From Qipengyuania sp. S6317L1 (GTDB lineage Bacteria > Pseudomonadota > Alphaproteobacteria > Sphingomonadales > Sphingomonadaceae), in contig NZ_JALKAJ010000004.1 of NCBI RefSeq assembly GCF_023015615.1, positions 62,001-126,000 on the forward strand: 64,000 nucleotides of DNA, read 5' to 3'. The position numbers were made by a program, and so were the translations under genes. Positions 50,805-63,301 of the stretch are shown in pieces. The notes beneath the pieces were generated by a model. That model searched no databases. It was not told the origin of the DNA and saw only the letters and a program-made list of their open reading frames with translations. How positions within the stretch are numbered: the stretch's first letter is position 1; each line of letters begins with the position of its first letter.

Positions 50805-52589
50805 TCAGCCTTCCTTCTTGGGCTGCTCGACAAGGCGCAGCGCCAGTTCGCGAAGCTGCGCAGGGGTTGCCTTTGATGGCGCGCCCATCATCAGGTCTTC
50901 GCCTTTCTGGTTCATCGGGAAAGCGATAACCTCACGGATCGCTTCTTCGCCAGCGAGAAGCATCACGATGCGGTCAATGCCGGGGGCCGAACCACCGTGC
51001 GGAGGCGCGCCCAGCTTGAACGCTTCGATCATGCCGCCGAACTCCTTGTCGACAGTGGAGTTGTCATAGCCTGCAATTTCGAAGGCCTTGTACATGATCT
51101 CCGGCTTGTGGTTCCGGATTGCGCCCGAGGAAAGCTCATAGCCGTTGCACACGATGTCGTATTGCCACGCCTTGATGTCGAGCGGGTCCATCGTTTCCAA
51201 GGCTTCCATCTCGCCCTGCGGCATGGAGAACGGATTGTGCGAAAAGTCGATTTTCTTCGCTTCTTCGTCGTACTCGAACATCGGGAAGTCGACGATCCAG
51301 CAGAACTTGAAGCAGCCTTGCTCGATAAGCTCCAATTGCTCACCCACTTGGGTGCGGGCAGCGCCTGCAAGTTTGGCAGCGTCTTTCTCCTTGCCCGCAG
51401 CAAAGAAGAGGCCATCGTCCGGACCAAGGCCGAGCTCGTTGTAAAGCTCTTCCATGCGCTCTGGCCCGTGGTTCTTGGCGATTGGACCGCCGAACTCACC
51501 GCCCTTGCGGGTAACATAGCCAAGGCCAGCAAACCCTTCAGAACGCGCCCAATTGTTCATGTCGTCGAAGAACTTGCGGCTCTTGTCGGCTGTGTTTGGC
51601 GCAGGCACAACGCGCACAACGCCGCCGCCACCGACGATCTTTTCAAACAGGCCGAAACCCGACTGTTCAAAGTGGCTGGTGACGTCAGAGATGATCAGCG
51701 GGTTGCGAAGGTCAGGCTTGTCGGTGCCGTATTTCATTATCGCTTCGGCATATGGAATGCGGGGGAACTCGCCTGAAGGCGTCACGTCAAAGCCGCCTGA
51801 AAATTCCTCGAACGTGCCAGCAAGCACAGGCTCGAGAGCCTGGAACACGTCTTCCTGCGTGACGAAGCTCATTTCAAAGTCGAGCTGATAGAATTCAAGG
51901 CTGCGGTCAGCGCGCAGGTCTTCGTCGCGGAAACATGGTGCGATCTGGAAATAGCGGTCAAAGCCCGACACCATCAGCATCTGCTTGAACATCTGCGGCG
52001 CTTGCGGAAGCGCGTAGAAATTATTGGGGTGCATCCGTGATGGCACGAGGAAGTCGCGAGCGCCTTCTGGCGAGGACGCGGTCAGGATTGGCGTCTGGAA
52101 TTCGGTAAAGCCTTGCTCCGTCATGCGCTTGCGAAGCGATGTGATCACCTGGCTGCGCAGCATGATGTTGCGGTGCATCGTTTCACGGCGAAGGTCGAGG
52201 AAGCGGTATTTGAGGCGAATATGCTCTGGATATTCCAATTCGTCGGCCACCGGCAAGGGCAGCTCTTCAGCAGCCGATTGCACAGTGATTGCGCGGGCGA
52301 AAACCTCGATCTCCCCGGTGGCAAGCTTGGGGTTAACCGTTTCCGCACTGCGCGCTTTCACCTCCCCATCAATCGTTACCACCGATTCAGCGCGAAGCTT
52401 GTCGAGGACCGCGAGCGCTGGCGAATCTTCGTCGGCCACGATTTGAGTGATGCCAAAGTGATCGCGCAAATCGACGAACAAAACGCCGCCAAAGTCGCGT
52501 TTGCGGTGGACCCAGCCCGACAGACGGACGGTTTCGCCGACATTTTGAGCAGAAAGCTGTGCGCAATTGTGGGAACGATAGGCGTGCAT
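50805..52589 (-). CDS. aspS: Aspartyl-tRNA synthetase
   Basis: Class II aminoacyl-tRNA synthetase of 594 residues. The N-terminal anticodon-binding OB fold includes [23 protein letters not shown] (part), motif 2 is [15 protein letters not shown], and motif 3 is [14 protein letters not shown]. Length and GAD-type insertion fit the bacterial type. It may also charge tRNA-Asn in organisms that use the transamidation route; the sequence alone does not settle this. Confidence 0.97.
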   Translation of the reverse strand: MHAYRSHNCAQLSAQNVGETVRLSGWVHRKRDFGGVLFVDLRDHFGITQIVADEDSPALAVLDKLRAESVVTIDGEVKARSAETVNPKLATGEIEVFARAITVQSAAEELPLPVADELEYPEHIRLKYRFLDLRRETMHRNIMLRSQVITSLRKRMTEQGFTEFQTPILTASSPEGARDFLVPSRMHPNNFYALPQAPQMFKQMLMVSGFDRYFQIAPCFRDEDLRADRSLEFYQLDFEMSFVTQEDVFQALEPVLAGTFEEFSGGFDVTPSGEFPRIPYAEAIMKYGTDKPDLRNPLIISDVTSHFEQSGFGLFEKIVGGGGVVRVVPAPNTADKSRKFFDDMNNWARSEGFAGLGYVTRKGGEFGGPIAKNHGPERMEELYNELGLGPDDGLFFAAGKEKDAAKLAGAARTQVGEQLELIEQGCFKFCWIVDFPMFEYDEEAKKIDFSHNPFSMPQGEMEALETMDPLDIKAWQYDIVCNGYELSSGAIRNHKPEIMYKAFEIAGYDNSTVDKEFGGMIEAFKLGAPPHGGSAPGIDRIVMLLAGEEAIREVIAFPMNQKGEDLMMGAPSKATPAQLRELALRLVEQPKKEG

Positions 52590-52782
52590 CTAAATTCTTG
52601 TCCTGTTTGTATGTATGGCGCTAAGGGCGCATCCAGATAATTCAGCGCATCATAGCAGCTGGGATATTGGCGCGCTAACAGGGCAAGGCATACACTTTGT
52701 CAAGTCGCGTGGCTCTAATGAATTTTGGCTCGACAAGGAGCCGAGGGCGGCACTCCGCTCAAAAGACGAGAAAAGACGTTAT

Positions 52783-53997
52783 ATGAAGATACACGATCTT
52801 ATCACCACATCGGACGCTCTGGCGGACCTGTGTGAACGCCTCTCCCAATCAGAATTCGTCGCGGTCGACACCGAATTCATGCGGGAAAACACCTATTGGC
52901 CCGAGCTTTGCCTCGTGCAAATCGCCAACACCGAAGAAGCCGCGGCGATTGATCCGCTTGCCAATGGCATCGACCTCAAACCGCTGCTCGACCTTCTGAC
53001 CGACAATGACGAAGTGCTCAAAGTCTTCCATGCCGGTGGTCAGGATGTCGAGATCATCGTCAATATGACCGGGAAAACGCCGCAGCCGGTGTTTGACACG
53101 CAAATCGCCATGATGGCGATCAGCCAGTCGGAACAGATCGGCTATGCCAACCTTGTCGACCATTGGCTGGGCATCCAGATCGACAAGGGCGCGCGCTTCA
53201 CCGACTGGAGCCGTCGCCCGCTGACCGATCGCCAGATCGAATATGCGATTGGCGATGTGACCCATTTGTCGAAGATCTTTCCCAAGATTCTGAAAAAGCT
53301 TATCAAAACGGATCGCGGAAATTGGCTTGATGCCGAAATGGAGAAGCTTGCCGACGCTTCGAACTACATCACCGATCCCAGCCAATCGTGGAAGAAAATC
53401 CGCCAACCGGGCCGCAATCCGCAGATTCTCGGGCGGCTCAAGGACCTGGCAGCGTGGCGCGAGGGCGAGGCGCAGCACAAAGATATTCCGCGCGGGCGCA
53501 TCATGCGCGATGAAACCCTTGCTGACATCGCATCGCATCCTCCCAAGAAGCAGCAGGACCTCGCCAAGGTGCGCGGGCTTTCCGGGGCATGGCGCGACAA
53601 TGATATCGGCAAGCGTTTGATGAAGGTAATCGCAGATGCAGAGCCTTTGCCCATGTCAGAAATGCCAGAGAAGATGAAGCGTGGCGCTCCGCTTGGCAAA
53701 GAAGGCGCACTGGTTGCTGACCTTTTGAAATTGCTCCTGAAAATTCGTGCACGCGAAATTGATGTGGCCGCCCGCCTGCTCACCCGCGCCGACGAAATGG
53801 AAGCGCTCGCAGCCGGTGTGCGCGACCTCAAGGTGCTTCAAGGCTGGCGCTATGACATCTTTGGCAAGGACGCGCTCGAACTGGTCGAAGGACGGCTGGC
53901 GTTCGCGGTCAAGAGCGGCAAGCTGGTCATGACCCATATCGACGACATGCAGGCGAGCATGGAGGAAGCACAAGAGGTGGATGAGGCGGCTTCATGA
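52783..53997 (+). CDS. rnd: Ribonuclease D
   Basis: 3'-5' exoribonuclease that trims tRNA and other RNAs, 404 residues. DEDDy motifs: FVAVDTEFMREN, VFHAGGQDVEII and DRQIEYAIGDVTHL; an HRDC domain follows (DLAKVRGLSG region). The ATG at 52783 (MKIHDLITTS) is used; the frame extends upstream without family similarity. The stop overlaps the oxyR start by four bases. Confidence 0.95.
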   Translation: MKIHDLITTSDALADLCERLSQSEFVAVDTEFMRENTYWPELCLVQIANTEEAAAIDPLANGIDLKPLLDLLTDNDEVLKVFHAGGQDVEIIVNMTGKTPQPVFDTQIAMMAISQSEQIGYANLVDHWLGIQIDKGARFTDWSRRPLTDRQIEYAIGDVTHLSKIFPKILKKLIKTDRGNWLDAEMEKLADASNYITDPSQSWKKIRQPGRNPQILGRLKDLAAWREGEAQHKDIPRGRIMRDETLADIASHPPKKQQDLAKVRGLSGAWRDNDIGKRLMKVIADAEPLPMSEMPEKMKRGAPLGKEGALVADLLKLLLKIRAREIDVAARLLTRADEMEALAAGVRDLKVLQGWRYDIFGKDALELVEGRLAFAVKSGKLVMTHIDDMQASMEEAQEVDEAAS

Positions 53998-54890
53998 GCA
54001 CCTACCTTCCCACCATCAAGCAGCTGCAATATCTCGTCGCACTGCATGAGCATGGTCACTTTGGCCGCGCGGCAGATGCAAGCTTCGTGTCGCAATCGAC
54101 CCTTTCTGCAGGCATTCGCGAACTTGAATCGCTCCTGGGCGTTACGCTGGTAGAGCGTTCGCGCCGGGTGGTGCGGTTTACCTCCCTGGGTGAGCAGGTG
54201 GTGGAGAAAGCGGGCAAACTTCTGCGCCAGGCCGAGGAACTCTCCGACCTCGTTCAGGCGGCAGGCAAACCGCTTTCAGGGCAGCTGCGCATGGCGGTGA
54301 TCCCGACAATCGCGCCGTTCATGATCCCGCGCATCCTGCCGCGCCTTAGAAAAGAGCGCCCTGATCTTCGGCTTATGTTGCGCGAAGAAGTGAGCCAGGA
54401 TGCGATTGAATCGCTCCAGCATGGCCGCGTCGATTGTGTTCTGCTCGCCCTGCCGTTTGACACGGGCGAGGTCGAGACAGCGAAAATCTCCGATGATCGC
54501 CTGTTCGTTGCCTTTCCCAAGGACGATCCGCGTATGCCACCTGAAAGCGTGGACCCGGACCTGCTCGATTATGGCAGCCTGCTCCTGCTCGAAGACGGGC
54601 ATTGCCTTCGCGATCATGCGCTCGCTGCGTGCAACCGCTCAGAGCTTCGCGCGAGCGCAGGGATGATCGGCACGAGCCTGCACACGCTGGTTCAGATGGT
54701 GGATAATGATCTGGGGCTGACGCTGCTGCCGGAAATGGCTCTGGACGCAGGGATCTTGTCGGGCACCGATGTTGTCGCGCGGCCCATGGAAAGCGGAACG
54801 GCGAAGCGGGAAATTGCGCTTGTCTGGCGCAAGAACTCTCCGCGAGAGGCCGATTTCAAGCTGCTCGCCGAAGAACTTAAGGCTGGTTAG
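53994..54890 (+). CDS. oxyR: Hydrogen peroxide-sensing regulator OxyR
   Basis: LysR-type regulator of 298 residues. The N-terminal helix-turn-helix has [18 protein letters not shown]. The redox pair is present: in [14 protein letters not shown] two cysteines stand nine positions apart, as in OxyR C199/C208, so peroxide sensing by a disulfide is well supported. It overlaps rnd at its start and the convergent queF at its end by four bases. Confidence 0.95.
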   Translation: MSTYLPTIKQLQYLVALHEHGHFGRAADASFVSQSTLSAGIRELESLLGVTLVERSRRVVRFTSLGEQVVEKAGKLLRQAEELSDLVQAAGKPLSGQLRMAVIPTIAPFMIPRILPRLRKERPDLRLMLREEVSQDAIESLQHGRVDCVLLALPFDTGEVETAKISDDRLFVAFPKDDPRMPPESVDPDLLDYGSLLLLEDGHCLRDHALAACNRSELRASAGMIGTSLHTLVQMVDNDLGLTLLPEMALDAGILSGTDVVARPMESGTAKREIALVWRKNSPREADFKLLAEELKAG

Positions 54891-55354
54891 CCGCGCCCGC
54901 GATAGGGCGCGACGCCTTGATCGGGAAGCCAAAGCCCTTCTGGCGGGGTTCCTGTCTGCCAGAACACATCAATCGGGATGCCGCCGCGCGGATACCAATA
55001 TCCGCCAATGCGCAGCCATTTGGGCTTCATCTCTTCGGCCAGCCGCTGTCCGATACCGACGGTCACATCCTCGTGAAAACCGTTGTGATTGCGAAAAGAG
55101 CCAAGGAACAGCTTGAGGCTTTTGGATTCAACGATCGTTTCGCCCGGGGCATAGTCGATGACGAGATGCGCAAAGTCGGGCTGATCTGTCACTGGACACA
55201 ATGACGTAAATTCAGGTGATACGAACCGGATGCAATAGAGCGTGTCCTTGCGCGGATTGGGCACGTAATCGAGCACCGCCTCATCGGGCGATTGCGGCAG
55301 GCTGGTCTGCTTTCCCAGAAATGCGGGGGCTTGTCGGTCGTTTTCGCGTTCCAT
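54887..55354 (-). CDS. queF: NADPH-dependent 7-cyano-7-deazaguanine reductase
   Basis: Reduces preQ0 to preQ1 in queuosine synthesis. 155 residues, short QueF type. The catalytic Cys is in [14 protein letters not shown] and the substrate motif is [15 protein letters not shown]. The start at 55354 (MERENDRQ) is chosen; a 14-residue extension is possible. Confidence 0.96.
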   Translation of the reverse strand: MERENDRQAPAFLGKQTSLPQSPDEAVLDYVPNPRKDTLYCIRFVSPEFTSLCPVTDQPDFAHLVIDYAPGETIVESKSLKLFLGSFRNHNGFHEDVTVGIGQRLAEEMKPKWLRIGGYWYPRGGIPIDVFWQTGTPPEGLWLPDQGVAPYRGRG

Positions 55355-55502
55355 GCCGCGCCCTTGCCGCGATTGGCCCTGCGTTGCAAGCGTCAAGCTG
55401 AAGCTTGCGATTTTCGAACCAATGTTACAATTGAGTCGGGTCTTGCCGTGTTTAGACGCTCAAGATCAGCAAGTTTTAAGGCGGCGAAGCGGGGGTTTTT
55501 AG

Positions 55503-56813
<1,311 letters not shown>

Positions 56814-56892
56814 AGAGCCAAGGCCGGGTTGATCGCAGCGAGGCAATAGCACGGTCTTGATCGCTTGGCCTGCGCGGCCTAGCACCTCGGCT

Positions 56893-57747
56893 ATGAACGA
56901 ACCTTTCCAAAGCCTTGTTTCAACGCAATGGTTGGCCGGTCACCTCGGGCAGGCGGACCTGGTCATCCTTGATGCCTCGCGCCATTTGCCAGCGGCCAAC
57001 CGCGACGCGAGGGCAGAATTTGAGGGCGGCCATATTCCGGGCGCGCGCTTCCTCGACTTGGCCGCGCTTACCGACACACGGTCCGACGTTCCCGCAGCAT
57101 TGCCAAGGCCGGATCAGATCTCCGAAGCGCTTGCGAAGTTGGGCGTTCAAAAAGGCGCTCGCATTGTCATTTACGACGACAGCGCGGTGAAGACTTGCGC
57201 GAGGGCGTGGTTCTCGCTCGTGCGGTGCGGGATCACGAATGTCGCCGTGCTGGACGGAGGCCTTGGCAAATGGCGCGCAGAAAATCGTCCTTTGGAAACT
57301 GGCGCGGTGATCGCCGAGCCTGCCGAGCCATTTGCGCTTAGCGCCGGCACACGCGCCGCGACCAAGGCACAAATGCTCGAAAATCTTGAAAACCGCGAAA
57401 GTCAGGTGCTCGATGCACGGGCCCGCGACCGTGTTTTCGGCAGCGGCATCGACCCGGTGCACGGCGGGCAAAACGGGCGCATTCCCGGCTCGCTCAACCT
57501 GCCCTTCGGAGAGGTCTTGAATGCCGACGGCACCTTCAAGTCACCCGAAGAATTGCGCGAGGTTTTCGAGGCGGCCGGCGTTGACTTCTCTCGCCCGGTG
57601 ATCACAACCTGCGGCAGCGGCGTGACCGCAAGCGTGCTCCTGTTTGCAGCGCATCTGGCTGGCAAAAACGACGTGTGCCTTTACGACGGCAGTTGGCAGG
57701 AATGGGAGGCTGATCCCGCAACACCCAAGGAGCAAGGGCCACAATGA
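56893..57747 (+). CDS. sseA: 3-mercaptopyruvate/thiosulfate sulfurtransferase
   Basis: Two-domain rhodanese of 284 residues that transfers sulfur from mercaptopyruvate to a thiol acceptor. The active-site loop in the second domain is CGSGVTA, the mercaptopyruvate type. VSTQWLAGHLGQADLVILDAS and GHIPGARFLDLA are N-terminal rhodanese motifs. Start at the ATG at 56893. Its stop overlaps metC by four bases, linking both to sulfur amino acid metabolism. Confidence 0.94.
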   Translation: MNEPFQSLVSTQWLAGHLGQADLVILDASRHLPAANRDARAEFEGGHIPGARFLDLAALTDTRSDVPAALPRPDQISEALAKLGVQKGARIVIYDDSAVKTCARAWFSLVRCGITNVAVLDGGLGKWRAENRPLETGAVIAEPAEPFALSAGTRAATKAQMLENLENRESQVLDARARDRVFGSGIDPVHGGQNGRIPGSLNLPFGEVLNADGTFKSPEELREVFEAAGVDFSRPVITTCGSGVTASVLLFAAHLAGKNDVCLYDGSWQEWEADPATPKEQGPQ

Positions 57748-58942
57748 GCGGATCGGACGATCAAATCGGAAAAGCCACACGCATCGCCCATGCCGGGCGG
57801 CGACGCGAATGGACCGGCCGCGTGGTCAACACGCCTGTATGGCGTGCCTCCACCCACCTTTACGAAAGCGAAGCCGAACGAAAGGCCGCTGGCGGCGCGC
57901 AAAAGGACGGCGAGTTTTTCTACGGCAGGCGCGGGGCGCCGACGCAGTGGTCGCTTGCCGAAGCACTGACCGAAATCGAGCCGGGCGCTGCTGGCACCGT
58001 TCTTTACCCCAGCGGCGTTGCCGCGATTGCGGGGTGTATGTTGGCGGTGCTGCGACCCGGCGACCATTTGTTCGTGACCGACAATGCCTACGATCCCTCG
58101 CGCAGCATGGCGACAGGGCTGCTCAAGCGGCTTGGCGTCACGCACAGCTTTTTCGATCCGCTCAATATTTCGGCCTTTGAGGCTTTGGTGACAGAGAAAA
58201 GCCCACGCGCGGTCTGGTTGGAAAGCCCGGGGAGCCTCACCATGGAGGTGTGCGACGTGCCCGCCCTTGCGAAAATCGCGAAGGACGCGGGCGCTGTCAC
58301 CATGATCGACAACACCTGGGCCAGCGCGCTTGGCTTTGCCGCTCTTGAGCATGGCTGTGACATCACGATGCAAAGCCTTTCAAAGCATGTGGGCGGGCAC
58401 TCGGACCTGATGATGGGTTCGGCGAGTGCAGGCGAACGTTGGTACAAAGCACTGCGCCGCACCAGTCACGAGCTTGGCCAAGTGGTGTCTCCCGATGACG
58501 CGGCGCTCGCCTCGCGCGGGCTTCGCACCATGAAGGTTCGGCTCGAACAATCGAGTGCAAGCGCCCTTAAGATCGCGCAGTGGCTTTCCCAGCAATCACA
58601 CGTCGAAAGCGTCCTTTGCCCCATGCTTCCCGGCAGCCCCGGACATGAGCTTTGGAAGCGCGATTTTTCGGGCGGATGCGGTCTGTTCAGTTTCGTTCTG
58701 GCGAGCAACGACCCGCAGGCAAGCGGCAAAGTGGTCGACGCGCTTCAACACTTCGGCATCGGCTATAGCTGGGGCGGGTTTGAAAGCCTCGCTCTCCCGA
58801 CCTATCCCGATACCCACAGGTCGGTAATGCACGCGGCTGGCAAGGCTGGTGAAAAGCCTGCCATTCGCCTATCCATTGGACTTGAAGACGCCGAGGACTT
58901 GATAGCGGACCTCGCGAGTGCTCTTTCCCGATTGGATGACAA

Positions 58943-58946
<4 letters not shown>
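57744..58946 (+). CDS. metC: Cystathionine beta-lyase
   Basis: PLP-dependent enzyme of 400 residues that cleaves cystathionine to homocysteine, pyruvate and ammonia. The PLP lysine is in MQSLSKHVGGHSD; FFYGRRGAPTQWSLAEAL and IDNTWASALG are family motifs typical of MetC over gamma-lyases. Overlaps both neighbours. Confidence 0.92.
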
Positions 58947-60061
<1,115 letters not shown>

Positions 60062-60152
60062 AGCCTGGCTAAAGGCGCGCAATAGCTTTCCTTCGCTTGC
60101 CCCAATCCATTCTCACTGGAACCTTTGGCCTCTCGCGGCCATTTGGGCGGAC

Positions 60153-60908
60153 ATGGATTATGGCACAATTTTTCTGGTGGGCGCTGGCCCCGGTGATCCC
60201 GACCTTCTGACGCTGCGCGCTGCACGTTTGATCGAAAGCGCAAAGGTCATTGTTCACGATGGTCTGGTGAGCCCTGAAATCATGGCGATGGCGCGTCATG
60301 ATGCCTGCCTCGTTTCAGTCGCGAAAAAGCGCGCTCGCCACACCTTGCCCCAAGACGACATCAACCTTCTGCTCGTGCGCGAAGCCAAGAAGGGCCACGA
60401 TGTTGTGCGCCTGAAGGGCGGCGATCCGCTGATCTTTGGACGCGGCGGCGAAGAAGCCGAACTTGCCAAGGCGCACGGCGTCAAGGTCGAGATTGTGCCG
60501 GGCATTTCGGCTGCCAATGGCATGGCGGCCGCCACGCAAATTCCCCTCACCCACCGCGACGCGGCCAGCATCGTCAGCTTCGTCGCTGGCCAGTGCAAGG
60601 GCCTTTCGGATCAGGACTGGTCCGGTCTTGCCGGCAAGGGTCGCACTCTGGTGATCTACATGGGCGTCAAAACCGCGCCCCAGATTGCTGAAAAGCTTAT
60701 GGCTGACGGACTCACCCCCGATGTCCCCGTCGCCGTGGTCGAGAACGCTGCGCGTGCTGATATGCGCATCGTGCGCGGGCCCTTGGCGGGGCTTCCTGAC
60801 CTCGTCACCAGTCACAAAATCAAATCCCCTGCCCTCATCGTCATCGGCGATGTGACAGCGCGCGAAGACGCGCATTTGGCACAAATTGCTGTGGAGGCAC
60901 ACCAGTGA
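60153..60908 (+). CDS. cobA: Uroporphyrinogen-III C-methyltransferase
   Basis: SUMT of 251 residues that makes precorrin-2, the precursor of siroheme (and cobalamin). FLVGAGPGDPDLLTL, VVRLKGGDPLIFGRGGEE and PGISAANGMAAA are the S-adenosylmethionine and substrate motifs. No dehydrogenase/chelatase domain is fused. Siroheme is the cofactor of the sulfite reductase two genes on. Start at the ATG at 60153. Confidence 0.95.
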   Translation: MDYGTIFLVGAGPGDPDLLTLRAARLIESAKVIVHDGLVSPEIMAMARHDACLVSVAKKRARHTLPQDDINLLLVREAKKGHDVVRLKGGDPLIFGRGGEEAELAKAHGVKVEIVPGISAANGMAAATQIPLTHRDAASIVSFVAGQCKGLSDQDWSGLAGKGRTLVIYMGVKTAPQIAEKLMADGLTPDVPVAVVENAARADMRIVRGPLAGLPDLVTSHKIKSPALIVIGDVTAREDAHLAQIAVEAHQ

Positions 60909-61204
60909 GAGTTCTTACCGGAAATGACCTGAAAACGGGCGATGTTATCTGGTGGACCGGCGAAGGCTGGTCGCGCCATGTCGATGATGCCGTCGATGCA
61001 GGTGAGCAGGCAGAACAGACCCTCGCCGCCGAGGAAGCTGCGCTGCGCGTCAATGTGCCCTACGTGATCGACGCAAGCCGCGAAGAGGATGGAAGCGTGC
61101 GCCCTGCACATATCAAGGACCGCATCCGCGCCCTTGGGCCGACGGTGCGTCCTGACCTTACCCTCAAACCCAAAGACCCCGAAGCGATTGACTGGGTAAT
61201 CTGA
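60905..61204 (+). CDS. DUF2849 protein
   Basis: Small 99-residue protein of DUF2849, LTGNDLKTGDVIWWTGEGW, VPYVIDASREEDGSVRPAHIKDRIR (part). It stands between cobA and cysI in most alphaproteobacteria I know, overlapping both. A link to sulfite reduction is inferred from that order. Confidence 0.9.
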   Translation: MRVLTGNDLKTGDVIWWTGEGWSRHVDDAVDAGEQAEQTLAAEEAALRVNVPYVIDASREEDGSVRPAHIKDRIRALGPTVRPDLTLKPKDPEAIDWVI

Positions 61205-62835
61205 TGTATAAATACGACCAATATGACCAAGCGATGGTGGACGCGCGCGTCGCAGAATTTCGCGACCAGGCTCGCCGCCGGCTCGAAGGCTCGCTCTCGG
61301 AGGACGAGTTCAAGCCGCTGCGCTTGATGAATGGGCTCTACCTGCAACTGCACGCCTACATGCTGCGCGTTGCCATTCCCTATGGCACACTCAACAGCGA
61401 GCAGATGCACGCGCTGGGCGATATCGCGGACAAATATGACCGCGGGTATGGCCACTTCACCACGCGCCAGAACCTGCAATACAACTGGATCAAGCTGGAA
61501 GATGCAGCCGACATCCTTGCCGACCTTTCCAAGGTCGAGATGCACGCGATCCAGACCAGCGGGAATTGCATCCGCAATATCTCGAGCGATCACTTTGCTG
61601 GCGCGAGCGCTGACGAGCTTGTCGATCCGCGTCCCTATGCCGAACTGATGCGCCAATGGTCGAGCTTCCACCCGGAGTTCACCTACCTTCCGCGCAAGTT
61701 CAAGATCTGCGTCATCGCGTCCGAAAAAGACCGCGCAGCGATGCGTCTCCACGATATCGGCGTGCAGATCGTAAAGAACGATGAAGGCGAGATTGGCGCG
61801 CGCTTTTACGCAGGTGGCGGTATGGGCCGCACCCCGATGATCGCGCCGATGATCCGCGACTTTGTGCCGCTGGACCAGCTGATCACCTATGCCGAAGCGT
61901 GTTTGCGCGTGTACAACCGCTATGGCCGCCGCGACAACAAGTACAAGGCGCGCATCAAGATCCTCGTTCACGAACTTGGCCGCGACGAATACGTGCGTCA
62001 GGTCGAGGAAGAATTTGCGCATATGCTCGATCAAGGCGTCGAACCGCCACGCGAAGAGCTTGAGCGGATCAAGCCGTTTTTTGCCGATCCAGACTTCGAG
62101 GACGGGCCAAAGCACGTTGATCGCTCCGACCCTGACTTTGCCCTTTGGGTCGACCGCAACACCAACCGCCACAAGCACGATGCTTATGTCAGCGCCGTCA
62201 TTTCGCTAAAGCCCGTTGGCGGCATTCCCGGCGATGCGACGGGCGACCAGATGCGTCTGATGGCGAAGCTTGCAAAGCAATACAGCTTTGACGAACTGCG
62301 CATCATGCACACGCAGAACGTGGTTCTGCCGCACGTTAAAATCGCCGATCTCCACGCCTTGTGGACGCAGCTTGAGGCTGCTGGCCTTGGCGCGCCCAAC
62401 ATGGACTCTATCGAGGACATGATCGCCTGCCCCGGCCTTGACTATTGCTCTCTTGCCAACGCTCGCTCGATCCCTCTGGCACAGCGCATTTCCGAGCGTT
62501 TCGATGCTTCCGGCAAGACCGAGAAACTGGGCGAATTGAAGCTGAAGATTTCTGGCTGCATCAACGCTTGCGGCCACCACCACGCAGGACACATCGGGAT
62601 CCTTGGCGTCGATAAGAAGGGACTGGAGAACTACCAGCTTTCCCTCGGCGGCTCGGAAGCCGAAGACACGTCGCTCGCCAAGATCACCGGTCCCGGCTTT
62701 ACCGAAGACGGCGTTATCGAGGCGATCGATACCGTCACTGACGTCTATCTTCAAAGCCGCGAGGATGGCGAGCGTTTCCTCGATACCTACCGCCGCATCG
62801 GCATGACCCCGTTCAAGGAGGCGCTTTATGGATAA
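61204..62835 (+). CDS. cysI: Sulfite reductase hemoprotein (nitrite/sulfite reductase family)
   Basis: Siroheme and [4Fe-4S] enzyme of 543 residues that reduces sulfite to sulfide in assimilation. The four cluster cysteines are in CPGLDYC and CINAC in the last third; RGYGHFTTRQNLQYNWIKLED (part) and SGNCIRNI are substrate and siroheme motifs. No flavoprotein subunit gene is adjacent. Overlaps the DUF934 gene by eight bases. Confidence 0.94.
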   Translation: MYKYDQYDQAMVDARVAEFRDQARRRLEGSLSEDEFKPLRLMNGLYLQLHAYMLRVAIPYGTLNSEQMHALGDIADKYDRGYGHFTTRQNLQYNWIKLEDAADILADLSKVEMHAIQTSGNCIRNISSDHFAGASADELVDPRPYAELMRQWSSFHPEFTYLPRKFKICVIASEKDRAAMRLHDIGVQIVKNDEGEIGARFYAGGGMGRTPMIAPMIRDFVPLDQLITYAEACLRVYNRYGRRDNKYKARIKILVHELGRDEYVRQVEEEFAHMLDQGVEPPREELERIKPFFADPDFEDGPKHVDRSDPDFALWVDRNTNRHKHDAYVSAVISLKPVGGIPGDATGDQMRLMAKLAKQYSFDELRIMHTQNVVLPHVKIADLHALWTQLEAAGLGAPNMDSIEDMIACPGLDYCSLANARSIPLAQRISERFDASGKTEKLGELKLKISGCINACGHHHAGHIGILGVDKKGLENYQLSLGGSEAEDTSLAKITGPGFTEDGVIEAIDTVTDVYLQSREDGERFLDTYRRIGMTPFKEALYG

Positions 62836-63301
62836 TGTGCTCGGAACGTCCCCTGACGACGTGCAATTCCGCTTTCGCGACGACGAAGTGGTCGACCACG
62901 CGGCCGTAACTGTTGATTCCTGCTGTGATCAGACGAATGCGACCGCCGTACGGATCGAACCGGGCGATGATGCGCGCGTGCTTCTCCCCTTTCTCGACCG
63001 CCTCGCTTTGATCGAAGTGAACTTCCCCAGCTTTGGCGACGGGCGCGGCTATTCATCGGCCCGTATCCTGCGCGAAGCAGGTTTCACGGGCGAACTGCGC
63101 GCAGTAGGCGATGTTGGCATTGACCAGCTTTCGCACATGCGCCGCTGCGGTTTCGATGCCTTTGCGCCCGACAAACCCCTTAATGAAGAGGACGCGACCC
63201 GCGCGTTCGCAACGTGGGAAAACGTTTATCAGGCGAGCGTCGATAACAGGCGCACAATCCCGCAAATCCGGCATGGCGTGAACCCGAAAGCCCGCTCATG
63301 A
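62828..63301 (+). CDS. DUF934 protein of the sulfite reduction cluster
   Basis: 157 residues of family DUF934: LIEVNFPSFGDGRGYSSARIL, GDVGIDQLSHMRRCGFDAF. It is found with cysI and cysH in many proteobacteria and may assist sulfite reductase; its reaction is unknown. Overlaps cysI and cysH. Confidence 0.92.
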   Translation: MDNVLGTSPDDVQFRFRDDEVVDHAAVTVDSCCDQTNATAVRIEPGDDARVLLPFLDRLALIEVNFPSFGDGRGYSSARILREAGFTGELRAVGDVGIDQLSHMRRCGFDAFAPDKPLNEEDATRAFATWENVYQASVDNRRTIPQIRHGVNPKARS